NCBI RefSeq assembly: GCF_026626635.1
Contig: NZ_JAPNKA010000001.1
Span: 9,966,501-10,030,500 of the forward strand
Direction: 5' to 3'
Source of the DNA: Archangium lansingense
Lineage (GTDB): Bacteria > Myxococcota > Myxococcia > Myxococcales > Myxococcaceae
DNA: 64,000 bases
In this document: positions 33,852 through 42,237 of the stretch, piece by piece
Position numbering within the stretch: position 1 is the first letter of the stretch
Layout: the number at the start of each line of letters is the position of its first letter
Position numbers and translations under genes: made by a program
The notes under the pieces: generated by a model
What the model was told of the DNA's origin: nothing
Databases searched by the model: none
The model's input: the letters and a program-made list of their open reading frames with translations, nothing else

Positions 33852-35423
33852 ATGGGGAACCTCGGCCCCATCAGCGCCAATACCTGGGTGGAATACGACG
33901 TGACGGGGGTACTGGCGGGTGACCCGCCCTCCGCCCTTCTCAGCTTCGGCCTGTTGCCCGAATCGAGCGACGGGGTCGACTTCGTCTCGAGGGATTCGGT
34001 CGAGGTGGCGCTGCACCCGCATCTGGCCCTCACCCTGGAGACGGCGCCCTTCTGCACCTACCGGGGCACGGGAGGTGGCCTCACCGGGTGGGTGCGGCAA
34101 TCGGGCGGTATGGGTCCCGAGGTGCTGCAGGCCCTGGCGACAGATTCCGGGGGTGGCATCGTGGCAGCGGGCCGCTTCGGCGACACTCCCTTCTCGGCCG
34201 ACACCGGCTTCGCCCTCGCTCGCCTCACCGCCGACGGCAGTCCGCTGTGGACCCGCCAGGTGACCACCGGCGACGTGAGGGTCAGGGCCATCACCGTGAC
34301 GCCCGAGGGTCACATCCTCGCGGTGGGCGACTACTCGGGCTCGCCTGACCTGGGCTCGGGCCCGCTGACCACCGGTCCCGTCTCACGCGCCCTCTTCATC
34401 GCGAAATTCTCTTCGAGCGGACAGACCGAGTGGGCGCGTGGCTTCGTGGCCACGTTCGACAGGAACGGCGAGTTCGAGTTCTTTCCCCTCATCCCGAACG
34501 CGGTGGCCACCGACGCCCAGGGCAGCCTCGTCGTTGGCGGCCGCCTCCAGGGCCGGGTGGATTTCGGTGGGGGGGCCATCTTCGCCGGCAGCGACAGCGT
34601 CGACGCGGCGGAGGCCCAGGAGGGTGGCTTCGTCGCGAAGTTCTCCACGGACGGCCAGCACGTCTGGTCGAGGGCCTTCGAAGCCGGTCTGCGGGACGCG
34701 CCGGTGAGGGTCTCCACCGTGGCCACCGACAGCGCGGGCCACGTCCTCGTCGGCGGGAGGGCGAACACCAATACCAACCTTGGGAATGGCCCGGTCGGCG
34801 AGCTCGTGCCCTTCATCGCGAAGTACGAGGCGGCCTCCGGTGCGCTCCTGTGGTCGCGGTTGTTCAGCGGCTCCCGCAGCGGCCTCGGCAACGTGGTGAG
34901 CGTCCAGAGCCTGGGGGCGGACACCGTGGCCTTCGCCGTCAACCTCGGAGGGGTCTTCACCTTCGGTGGCAGCACGTTCACCGTGAGCCTCGATGAATTC
35001 GTTGACGCCACCGATGGCTTCGTCGGCACGCTGGGCGCCACGGGAGCGGATGGTTGGATTCGCCAGCTGAAGGACATCACCCTCCAGCAGCTCGTCACGG
35101 GAAGCGACGGGACGCTCACGTTCACCGGCCATGACGGGGAGGTGGACCTGGGCGGCGGCTCCCTGGGCTCCCGCAACCTCGACAGTCCCTTCGTGGCGCG
35201 CTACTCGTCGACGGGAGCCCACCTCTGGTCGCGTCACTTCGACGCCAACTTCTTCGATGAGGAGGTCCTGCCCTTCTTCGACATCCCCCGGCTCCGCCTG
35301 GCCTCGCAGCCCGGAGGCTCGGTGGTGGTCGGTGGAAGCTTCAGCGACTCCGTCCTGCTGGACGGGCGCACCTTCACGGCGGAAGGGAGTAGCGACATCC
35401 TCTTCCTCCAGCTCAAGCCGTAG
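33852..35423 (+). pseudogene. Beta-propeller (SBBP-type) repeat protein, 5' end lost at IS21
   Basis: The 523-residue frame begins inside what looks like the end of a DNRLRE/CBM96-type domain (WVEYDVTGVLAGDPPSALL, SFGLLPESSDGVDFVSRDS). It is followed by repeated blades such as VTPEGHILAVGDYSGSPDLG, TDAQGSLVVGGRLQGRVDFGG and TDSAGHVLVGGRANTNTNLG. These are typical of large myxobacterial secreted proteins. There is no signal peptide, an in-frame stop lies 33 bases upstream, and the IS21 end is at about 33795. The true 5' end was therefore probably removed. The rest of the frame is intact and could still be translated from ATG 33852. Confidence 0.65.
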
Positions 35424-35440
35424 TGGCTCGCGGGCCACGG

Positions 35441-35471
35441 CCCCCGGCTGGTTTCGCCTCAGCCGGGGGGC
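35441..35471 (+). terminator. Hairpin behind the propeller gene
   Basis: CCCCCGGCT and AGCCGGGGG form a nine-base-pair perfect stem with an 11-base loop, 18 bases past the stop. No U tract follows, so it is a probable but unproven terminator. Confidence 0.5.
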
Positions 35472-35489
35472 GGAGGGTGGGGGTTCGCC

Positions 35490-35725
35490 CAGCGCGCGTG
35501 GTGGTGAGCCCCAAGCCGTCACGCTGCCCCACAAGCCCACGCTCCTTGCCGCCCTCCTGCCAGGTGGGCCGCTTGGGCGGCGTGTGCCCCAAGAGGGCTG
35601 CAGCGCCTCTCCACCGGCCCGGCGCACAGCCCTGGCGGCCCCCCTCCGCGGCCTTCCTCGCCCCCTCCGCTCCGTCCCCCACCCTCAACAGGGCCCCCTC
35701 CCGCCTATACGCCACGCCTGCCGGG
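35490..35725. repeat. Dispersed repeat, copy 2
   Basis: It aligns with 46440-46672. Shared blocks include GCGCCTCTCCACCGGCCCGG, a GGCGG/CCTCCTCG-rich middle, CCCTCAACA and CTGCC/CCGCC-TATACGCC at the right edge. It lies in the 475-base gap between the propeller and ketosynthase genes. The remaining bases up to 35898 show no gene. Confidence 0.55.
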
Positions 35726-35898
35726 GCGGGAGCTGGTGCTGGAAGGCGAGCGGCTCCGGGTGCCGGCTGGCCTCGGCCTTCGCGGTGGAACTGGGGCGGG
35801 GCAAGGCCCCCGGAGTGGCCGCGCGCCGGGCGAAGGTCCGCGTGACGCAGTACCTGCGAACTGGCCGGGATTGACCTCGCGGGTACATTCCCGCGCCC

Positions 35899-36504
35899 AT
35901 GACCGGTCCCATCGCGATCGTCGCCGCCGCCTGCCGGATGCCCGACGCCGACTCCCGCGAGGCATTCTGGGACAACCTGATCGCCGAGCGCGTCTCGCTG
36001 CGCCCGCCCCCCGTGGACCGCTGGCCCGACCACCCGGATGCGAGGGTGGGCGCCTTCCTCGAGGATGTTCGCGGGTTCGACGCGGCGTTCTTCGGAATGT
36101 CCGGCGGCGAGGCCGAGGTCACCGACCCTCAGCAGCGGTTGCTCCTCGAGACGGCCCATGAGGCGCTCGAACGCGCCGGGTTCGCGGGCCCCCGTCGGCG
36201 CAACCGGCGCGTCGGCGTCTTCGTGGGCGTCGGCCAGTCCGACTACCAGGAGGGGATCCTCCGGCTCCTGTGGTCGGGCGTGTCCGTCCATCCCTCCGCG
36301 GCGGTGGGAAACCTGCGCAACCTCATCCCCGCACGCGTCGCACACTCGATGGACCTGTCCGGCCCCGCGCTGGCCGTCGATACCGCGTGCTCGTCGTCCC
36401 TGGTCGCCCTCCATCTCGCCTGCGAGAGCCTGAATCGCGGTGAGTGTGAGCTCGCGCTCGCCGGAGGCATCACGCTCAACCTCACCCCCACCGTGTTCAC
36501 CGTT
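35899..36504 (+). pseudogene. N-terminal part of a polyketide synthase ketosynthase, truncated
   Basis: About 200 codons of a type I PKS beta-ketoacyl synthase. They run from IAIVAAACRMPDADSREAFWD through DAAFFGMSGGEAEVTDPQQR and the active-site loop ALAVDTACSSSLVALHLACE (nucleophile Cys present) to LALAGGITLNLTPTVF. At about 36505 it runs into IS91 sequence. The two catalytic His blocks and all later domains are missing, so it cannot act as a synthase. Confidence 0.85.
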
Positions 36505-36851
36505 CTCGCTCGTTGGTGCCGGACGGCGTCTTCGTGCCGCGGGAGGGCGGCGTGCGCTTCGAGGCGTTGCCCCCGCCCACGCAAGGTGAGGTGGAGCGAC
36601 TGCTGCGGGTGGTGCGTCACCGGGTGCTGCGCCTTCTGGACAAAAGAGGGGCCCTCCTCGCCCAAGGGCCCGAGGACGCGCGGCAGGCGTACCAGGCGCA
36701 CTCGCTACAGCAGCGGCTGCGCTGGACGGAGGTGGACGTCCGGCCTCCTCCCAGTAAGCAGCCCCGGTGCGCCTTCCTGGAGGGCTTCTCCCTGCATGCC
36801 AACACGCACCTTCACGCGAACGACAGGCAGGGGCTGGGTGCGCTATGCATA
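36505..36851 (+). pseudogene. IS91-type transposase remnant 3 (middle part)
   Basis: An uninterrupted frame reads VPDGVFVPREGGVRFEALPP, VERLLRVVRHRVLRLLDKRG, QAYQAHSLQQRLRWTEVDV and FSLHANTHLHANDRQGLGAL. It overlaps remnant 1 on its left part and remnant 2 on its right part, tying the fragments to one IS91 family. It begins inside the ketosynthase gene and stops where the serine-recombinase element begins. Confidence 0.82.
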
Positions 36852-38966
36852 ATGCCCCTCTTCCTGGAGATGGGTTTTGGAATGGCTGCGCCCGCCTGGC
36901 CCATACCCTCGGGCCCTGGCATCAGTCAGGCGCTTGATTGCCTGGCCATCCAGTTTGAACCACCAGCAGCGCCCCATCCCACCGCCCTCGACGCCCTTGA
37001 GCCAGCCCTCTTTTATCCAGTAGTAAACTATCCACCTGGTGACGTTGAAGTACTCAGCCACCCCGCGCACGGAGTAGAGGCCATCAACTCGGCGAGTGGG
37101 CTGCCTCCCTGCCTGCGGTGGCACGGGCACGCGATGGAGGCCGTGGCGCCAGCGGACCCAACTCACTGCCTTCGCATCCCACGGACGCTCGACCCCGGAG
37201 CGCAAGCCGCGTCGATTGAGTTCGGCCGCGATCTCGTCATCGCTCTTCTTTTCTTCGAATAGCATGCGAATGCACTCGATAGCCTCGGCGGAGGTCTTCC
37301 TTGCATCGAATCGAGTACGGCGTGGAACGCTGAAGTCACTGACCGCCCCCGTCTGCCAGACCACCTGAATACGCGTCATCCGCTCGGGCACTTCGATCGG
37401 GTTCAGCGTTACCTCTCGCACGAGGATGCGTAGGAGATTTTTGCGCTCTGCATTGGTCGTGCTCTTCGCATGCCAGACGCGAGGCAGGTCTTTGGCGAGA
37501 GCAATTATTTTCGCCCGGTCCTTGTCCGTCAGTTCGAGCTTCTCGCGCTGGAGAACCGCCTGATACTCATGCTCAGTCTCTTCGAGTTCGCGAAGACGGT
37601 CGTTCCACTCGCGCTCAAGGGTCCGGGCCACGACACGGTTGTCTGGGTCAATGGCCTTATAGCGCCGCTCCGCCAGTTGAGCCTCATAGCGGACACGCTC
37701 CAAGCGCAACTTCCATTGGTGATGGACCTCACCCACCTGGCGTTCCACCTCTCGGGCAACGGCAAGCCCGAGTTCGATTTCTGGGGGCTGGGTTACCTCA
37801 AGAAAGAGCCTGGCAACGGCCTCATCAATCGCTGCTGCTGCGACCATCCAGCACATGCTCTTGTCGCCACCTTCTGGCGTGGGACTACGGCACTCGTAGT
37901 ACGCATGGCGTCGTCGGCCATGGTAGCGCGTCTGCATGCGGTGGCCACACCGCCCACACAGCACGAGGCCCTGCAGCAGAGCGTGCCCTTCGCGGGCAGC
38001 ACCACGTTGGTCTGGCAACTTGGAGTTGGAGCGGTTTTCATGAAGCTTCTTCTGGTTGGCTAGGTAATCCTCCCAGGGAATGTATGCTGGGTGGTGGTCG
38101 CGCAGGCATACCTTCCATTCTTCCTGCGGCATCCTGGTGATGCGCCGTCGCTTCAACTGACCATCCACCAACGCCAGCTGCTCCTCGCGGCGTCCAAAGA
38201 CGTAGGCACCCGCGTATGCAGGATTGTGAAGCATCTGGAGGATGGTGCCGTGACGTGTAGGGCCCCAGCGCACCTGGTGCATGCGTTGATCTCGGACGGG
38301 CATCTTCAGCCCATTTCTCTCGAAGTAGCGCATGACCGCGAAGGCACTGCCCTCCATGCGGAAGCGCTCGAAGACCAGGCGCACCATGCGCTGGACCTGC
38401 TCGTCGGGGTCGAGGCGCAAGCGCTGAGTCGATTCATCCCACTCGTAGCCGACCGGTGGCGGGAGAAAGAGTTCGCCCCGCTTGGCCTTGGAGAGCCTGC
38501 CCCCCTGCAGGCGAAGGCGCATCCAGTACTGCTCGGCCTCGCTCATGGTCCCTTTGAGGCCGAGCAACAACCGGTCATTGTAATCCCGAGGGCTGTAGAC
38601 CGAGTCCTCGTCTGCGATGAGGACATCGGCCAGGGCACACAGTTCGAGCAGGCGGTGCCAGTCCGCTGAGGAGCGGGCCAGGCGCGAAACTTCCAGGGAG
38701 AAGATGGCGCCCACTCGTCCGCGTGCGACGTCCTCGGCCAGCCGTTGGAATCCTGCACGCCAGCTCGCGCTTGCACCACTCTGGCCCATGTCCTCGTCCA
38801 AGGTATCTATCCGCTCGGTCGGCCAACCCAGCTCCGAGGCCCGCTGTTGCAGGGCATACTGGCGAGCGGTGGATTCATGGTGTTCGTGGACCTGCTTGAG
38901 TGTGGACTGTCGCAGGTAGACAATCGCGCGCCGCTCCAGATGGGTTGCTCGAATCTTCTCGTTCAT
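36843..38966 (-). CDS. Large serine recombinase with C-terminal helix-turn-helix
   Basis: A 707-residue recombinase. The catalytic domain starts AIVYLRQSTLKQV with nucleophile Ser21, then SGASASWRAGFQRLAED and FSLEVSRLARSSADWHRLLE. The recombinase domain has NPAYAGAYVFGRRE. The zinc ribbon is VLCGRCGHRMQTRYHG with YYECRS, followed by a coiled coil. The last ~60 residues (YSVRGVAEYFNVTRWIVYYWI) form a MerR-like helix-turn-helix, an arrangement seen in mobile recombinases carried with a small DUF5372 gene. Base composition is visibly AT-richer than flanks. It starts four bases inside the preceding gene. Confidence 0.88.
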   Translation of the reverse strand: MNEKIRATHLERRAIVYLRQSTLKQVHEHHESTARQYALQQRASELGWPTERIDTLDEDMGQSGASASWRAGFQRLAEDVARGRVGAIFSLEVSRLARSSADWHRLLELCALADVLIADEDSVYSPRDYNDRLLLGLKGTMSEAEQYWMRLRLQGGRLSKAKRGELFLPPPVGYEWDESTQRLRLDPDEQVQRMVRLVFERFRMEGSAFAVMRYFERNGLKMPVRDQRMHQVRWGPTRHGTILQMLHNPAYAGAYVFGRREEQLALVDGQLKRRRITRMPQEEWKVCLRDHHPAYIPWEDYLANQKKLHENRSNSKLPDQRGAAREGHALLQGLVLCGRCGHRMQTRYHGRRRHAYYECRSPTPEGGDKSMCWMVAAAAIDEAVARLFLEVTQPPEIELGLAVAREVERQVGEVHHQWKLRLERVRYEAQLAERRYKAIDPDNRVVARTLEREWNDRLRELEETEHEYQAVLQREKLELTDKDRAKIIALAKDLPRVWHAKSTTNAERKNLLRILVREVTLNPIEVPERMTRIQVVWQTGAVSDFSVPRRTRFDARKTSAEAIECIRMLFEEKKSDDEIAAELNRRGLRSGVERPWDAKAVSWVRWRHGLHRVPVPPQAGRQPTRRVDGLYSVRGVAEYFNVTRWIVYYWIKEGWLKGVEGGGMGRCWWFKLDGQAIKRLTDARARGYGPGGRSHSKTHLQEEGHYA

Positions 38967-39556
38967 CGCTTTCCTCCGCGCTTGCGGCCTCGGCGCGAAG
39001 CATTTTGTGCAGGAGGGTCGTCCACGCTCTGAGGAGGTCTTGTCGGATTGCGGCGGGCAGTGTTGGCCAAGGCAGTGCGGGTTGAAGGGCTGGAGGGGGC
39101 AACATGGATAAAGCTATGCGCAGCCGCTGAGTCATAGGCAGGCGGCAGGGCATGCTCTTGGCGAAGTGCCACCTCTACAGCATCAGCGAGCTTGAGCAGG
39201 TCGGAAATGCCGAGGCGAACCTCACGACCGCCGATGCTGGGTGGGACCAGAGGTGAGGAGCGGTCCGTCCACTCGACGGGAAGTCTCATGCACCAGCCAG
39301 GTGGGTGCTCCACGTCGATGTACCGCCTGCCGTCCTGGCTACGGGCGGTGCGGATGACCGGCAGCTGCACGCCTTGGAGCGGATGAGTCGGCAGGGTGAT
39401 GGTTACGCAGCCCGAAACCGGCCCTGCATGTGTCGTAGTCTGCGAATGGGATGTGGATGCTCCTGGAAGTGCTGGAGCATCAACTCGAGGATGACCGTTG
39501 CCTGGTAGTCGAACCCTTCCAGCGCATGGATGCCATCGGCCATCGGATTTCTTCAC
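38963..39556 (-). CDS. DUF5372-like accessory protein of the serine recombinase
   Basis: The frame is open from 39556, but the recognisable part starts near 39405 (TITLPTHPLQGVQLPVIR, DGRRYIDVEHPPGWCMRLPV, EWTDRSSPLVPPS). It resembles DUF5372, a small beta-rich protein regularly found just ahead of this recombinase type. The C-terminus is Arg/Lys-rich (RRGRKRGGKR). The stop overlaps the recombinase start as ATGA. The start codon is unclear because the upstream part overlaps another 46-codon frame that has a good ribosome-binding site. Confidence 0.6.
   Translation of the reverse strand: MKKSDGRWHPCAGRVRLPGNGHPRVDAPALPGASTSHSQTTTHAGPVSGCVTITLPTHPLQGVQLPVIRTARSQDGRRYIDVEHPPGWCMRLPVEWTDRSSPLVPPSIGGREVRLGISDLLKLADAVEVALRQEHALPPAYDSAAAHSFIHVAPSSPSTRTALANTARRNPTRPPQSVDDPPAQNASRRGRKRGGKR
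39403..39543 (-). pseudogene. Truncated start of an unknown gene (GFDYQ-type N-terminus)
   Basis: A 46-codon frame starts at 39543 with AGGTGAAG upstream: MADGIHALEGFDYQATVILE, then LMLQHFQEHPHPIRRLRHM. The GFxYQ plus helix start recalls the first helix of DUF4297/Cap4-type nucleases and related defence proteins. It stops as the recombinase element begins, so it is probably a host gene cut by that element. The family guess is weak. Confidence 0.35.
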
Positions 39557-39602
39557 CTGGGAAGCAGGGGGATTTCAACTACCCTGATACAGGGAGCCTC
39601 CG

Positions 39603-40229
39603 TCAGTAGACGATGCAGTCGAACTTCTCGATGACGGCTCGGAGCTCCTCAGGGGTGGTCTCGAAGCGCTTGGCAGCGGAGGGAGCGTAATAGGTCAAGG
39701 CCTTAGTGGACGGCGGGTGGGTATGCAGGTTGTCCACGACGACATCGCCAAAGCTTCCCGGCCATTTGACGCCGCGTAATTCGGGGGCTCGACCAATGGG
39801 GTCCAGGAAGGTGAAGCAGGGCCACTTGGGGAAGCGCAGGGTGTTGATGTCGCAGCCGTGAAACCGACACCCTGCCAGCCGGGCCTCGGAGAAGTCGCAG
39901 TTTTCGATGGAGCCGTGCCCCGCCCTCTCTGAGTAGTCAGGCCAGTGCCCGAAGTCGCAGCCCGACAGGCGCCCCTTGAACCGACACCCCTTCAATGAGG
40001 CGAACACCCACTGTTGGTGGTTCTTCAACTCTTGCTTCACCTCGAAGGTGCAGTCGATGAATCGAGTGCCTTCGTCGAAGAGTAGGTTTCTGCCGGAGAC
40101 CTTGAGGACCAGGCTGCAATTCCTGAAGGTGACATTGGAGCCAAGGAAATAGAGCGACCCCTTGTCCGTCAGTTCCAGCCGCTCGTTTTCGATTTCCCGA
40201 TCCTCGTAGAAGACCTTGTTGTAGAGCAT
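39603..40229 (-). CDS. Putative SitI-type immunity protein, pentapeptide-like
   Basis: A 208-residue protein without a signal peptide, starting at MLYNKVFYEDREIE, 12 bases past the toxin stop. It carries a run of degenerate pentapeptide-like units (NVTFRNCSLVL, FIDCTFEV, LKGCRFKGRLSGCDFG, IENCDFSEARLAGCRFHGCD), predicted to form a right-handed beta-helix. The C-terminus is a short helix (TPEELRAVIEKFDCIVY). Position right behind a SitA-like toxin makes an immunity role the natural inference. Many unrelated folds serve as immunity proteins, so the role rests on context. Confidence 0.65.
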   Translation of the reverse strand: MLYNKVFYEDREIENERLELTDKGSLYFLGSNVTFRNCSLVLKVSGRNLLFDEGTRFIDCTFEVKQELKNHQQWVFASLKGCRFKGRLSGCDFGHWPDYSERAGHGSIENCDFSEARLAGCRFHGCDINTLRFPKWPCFTFLDPIGRAPELRGVKWPGSFGDVVVDNLHTHPPSTKALTYYAPSAAKRFETTPEELRAVIEKFDCIVY

Positions 40230-40240
40230 CCGCCAACCCT

Positions 40241-41926
40241 TCAGAAAGTGAGCATCCGGAAGAACTCGCCAGCCATGCGCCGGCCATGGCGCGCCAGGTT
40301 CGAGTCCGTGCCGGAGAGAATCTCGTACTTGTAGCCCCCCGGGACTTCCACATCGACTCCCTTGTTTCGGCTGAAGTTGAAGAGATGCTTGAACTGCTTG
40401 CTGACTTCGTCCTCCACGAAGCGCCCCCGGGCCTCGCGTTCCAATAGCCGCGCCAGCCAGTACTCGCCCTTCTTCATGGCCTGCTCTACGGCGTCTTTTT
40501 CGTTCGGCGTGAGTCTGTGGGGCCCCCACTTCTCGGCTGCCCGGGTGACGGCCTCCTGGAGCATGTCGCCCACTTTGTCCTCGGCGGGAATGTCCGCAGC
40601 CGACTTGCCGCGTGGCAGGTGCCAGCGCTGGCCGTCGCTGAGTTCCACCTGCCGGTTGCCGCCTCGGTGACGAATGACGGTTTCGGCGGGGCGGCCTCCA
40701 GGGGCTGTTCCCGCTCCACTGCCCGTCCCTTTCTTGAGCATCACCACGGCCATGGGGCCCTGCGGGGAGGTGGCCACCGTCTCCGCCGCCGCCACCGCCT
40801 TGGCCAAGGCCCCCTCCGACGCGAGCGCCGCCTCCGTGGCCTCCAGGCGCCCCATGACAGCGGCGCCACCCTGCGCCTCGAACTGCGCGCCCGCGAGGTT
40901 GAAGCGCGGAAGCGACTTCACCCGGGCCACCACCTGCCCCAGCGTGTGTCCAGCGAGTGTGGATACGGCGAGAATCATGGCTCGCGCTGCGTCCTCGCCC
41001 AGCACCTTGCCGAATTCCTCGCCCGCCGTGCGCAATTCCTCGAAGGTGGTGGCGTGGTGCGCCGTGTCGGCCATGCGGGCCCACCCGTCCATGAGGCCGT
41101 ACACCGTGTTGAGACCCAGGTAGCCCACCAGGAGGAGGGTCATGCCGGCGGCAATGGCCTTGGTCGTCGGCTCGGGCACCACCCACATCATGCAGTAGAG
41201 GGCCACCGTCCAGACGACCATGGACACAATCATCTGCACGTCCAGCAACTCGGCCTTCAGTGCATCGCGCGTCTCCTCAAGGACCGTGCCAAAGGCCAGG
41301 GCCAGAGCAAATGCCCGCCGATCATCGGCGCGCAAATAGGGCCCGTCGTCCAGCAGGCCGAGGCAGTCGCCGCCGCCCTGTCTCTCACACCACTTGAGGT
41401 ACTTCTGCTTGAGGGCTGCTTCGGCCTCTGGAATGAGCTCAACCGGGCCGTCCTGACGCAGGGGCGTCCAGGTGGGGGCCGCGCGGTGGTGCTGCTCCAC
41501 CTCCCAATAACCCGTCATGGTCACCCATGGGTCGTCCGGCTTCGTCGCCACGAGACTCAGCAACTCGTGGGCGGCCTCACGTGGAGACTTCCGCTTCAGC
41601 CGCACATCGCGAGCGAGCCGCTGGAAGGCCTGCTGGAACTCGGCCCTGGGGATGGGCACCGGCCGAGTGGCGACGTTGCCGGGCTCCATGAAGTCCACCA
41701 CGTACACGGTGGCGGACTCGAGCCCGGGCTCCACCGCGCTGGCCACGCGCTGCTTGGGAGCCGGCGGTGGCGTGAGGGACTCGTAGCGGTAGCCAACGAG
41801 GAGGCTGCCGGGTGGGGTGCCTGTAGCGCACGCGGACTGGAGGAAGAGGAAGAGGAGAAACCAGCCGCCCAGAAGGGGGCGCAGCCGCGCGCCAAGTGGG
41901 CGCGGGCCGACAAGACGGGTTGACAC
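40241..41926 (-). CDS. SitA5-like polymorphic toxin lipoprotein
   Basis: A 561-residue lipoprotein. GTG 41926 has GGAGG upstream; the signal segment LLGGWFLLFLFLQSAC gives lipidated Cys33. SitA toxins are passed between myxobacterial cells by TraA/TraB outer-membrane exchange and kill siblings lacking the immunity gene. The central part (GLLDDGPYLRADDRRAFALA, VWTVALYCMMWVVPEPTT, TTFEELRTAGEEFGKVLGED) matches my recollection of the SitA5 trunk, including two hydrophobic helices. The C-terminal ~120 residues (RFVEDEVSKQFKHLFNF, GVDVEVPGGYKYEILSG, LARHGRRMAGEFFRMLTF) would be the toxin, possibly a nuclease. The immunity gene follows after 11 bases. Confidence 0.75.
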   Translation of the reverse strand: MSTRLVGPRPLGARLRPLLGGWFLLFLFLQSACATGTPPGSLLVGYRYESLTPPPAPKQRVASAVEPGLESATVYVVDFMEPGNVATRPVPIPRAEFQQAFQRLARDVRLKRKSPREAAHELLSLVATKPDDPWVTMTGYWEVEQHHRAAPTWTPLRQDGPVELIPEAEAALKQKYLKWCERQGGGDCLGLLDDGPYLRADDRRAFALALAFGTVLEETRDALKAELLDVQMIVSMVVWTVALYCMMWVVPEPTTKAIAAGMTLLLVGYLGLNTVYGLMDGWARMADTAHHATTFEELRTAGEEFGKVLGEDAARAMILAVSTLAGHTLGQVVARVKSLPRFNLAGAQFEAQGGAAVMGRLEATEAALASEGALAKAVAAAETVATSPQGPMAVVMLKKGTGSGAGTAPGGRPAETVIRHRGGNRQVELSDGQRWHLPRGKSAADIPAEDKVGDMLQEAVTRAAEKWGPHRLTPNEKDAVEQAMKKGEYWLARLLEREARGRFVEDEVSKQFKHLFNFSRNKGVDVEVPGGYKYEILSGTDSNLARHGRRMAGEFFRMLTF

Positions 41927-42237
41927 GGCGCACCTCCAGAGGCGACGCGGCGTGCGAGCCGTCGCTCCGGAATTACATGGAAATGCGGGTACGCCAGTCA
42001 AGCTGCTGGGTCGGGAGCCCTCCTCAGGATGCAGCAGGTACTCTGTGGGCCCCGCCTCGGAGGCCACGGGGACGCGGCACGTTGGCGAGGGCTCCGCAGC
42101 TCCATTGAGTCGCCCAGGTGGCTTGAGTGGTTGGACTCACCAAGCTGGGTAATCGAGTCACTTTCACCCGTCTTTTCTCGGCTGTCCGGATTTGTCGGGG
42201 GCGTCCGCTAGAATGGGAGTCCCCACCGGAGGCGCTG
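41927..42237. other. Divergent promoter region between sitA-like and outer-membrane genes
   Basis: The 311 bases separate two divergent operons. A TAGAAT hexamer at 42209 lies 29 bases ahead of the plus-strand start and could be a -10 box; no good -35 is paired with it. No gene is supported here. Confidence 0.4.

Noticed and set aside
36500..37262. Plus-strand frame fusing IS91 sequence to about 135 further codons
   Set aside because: The second part is antisense to the serine recombinase; only the first ~115 codons match the transposase.
40517..41923. Plus-strand open frame opposite the SitA-like gene
   Set aside because: The minus-strand frame has a lipobox, a ribosome-binding site and the family trunk; the plus frame is compositional.
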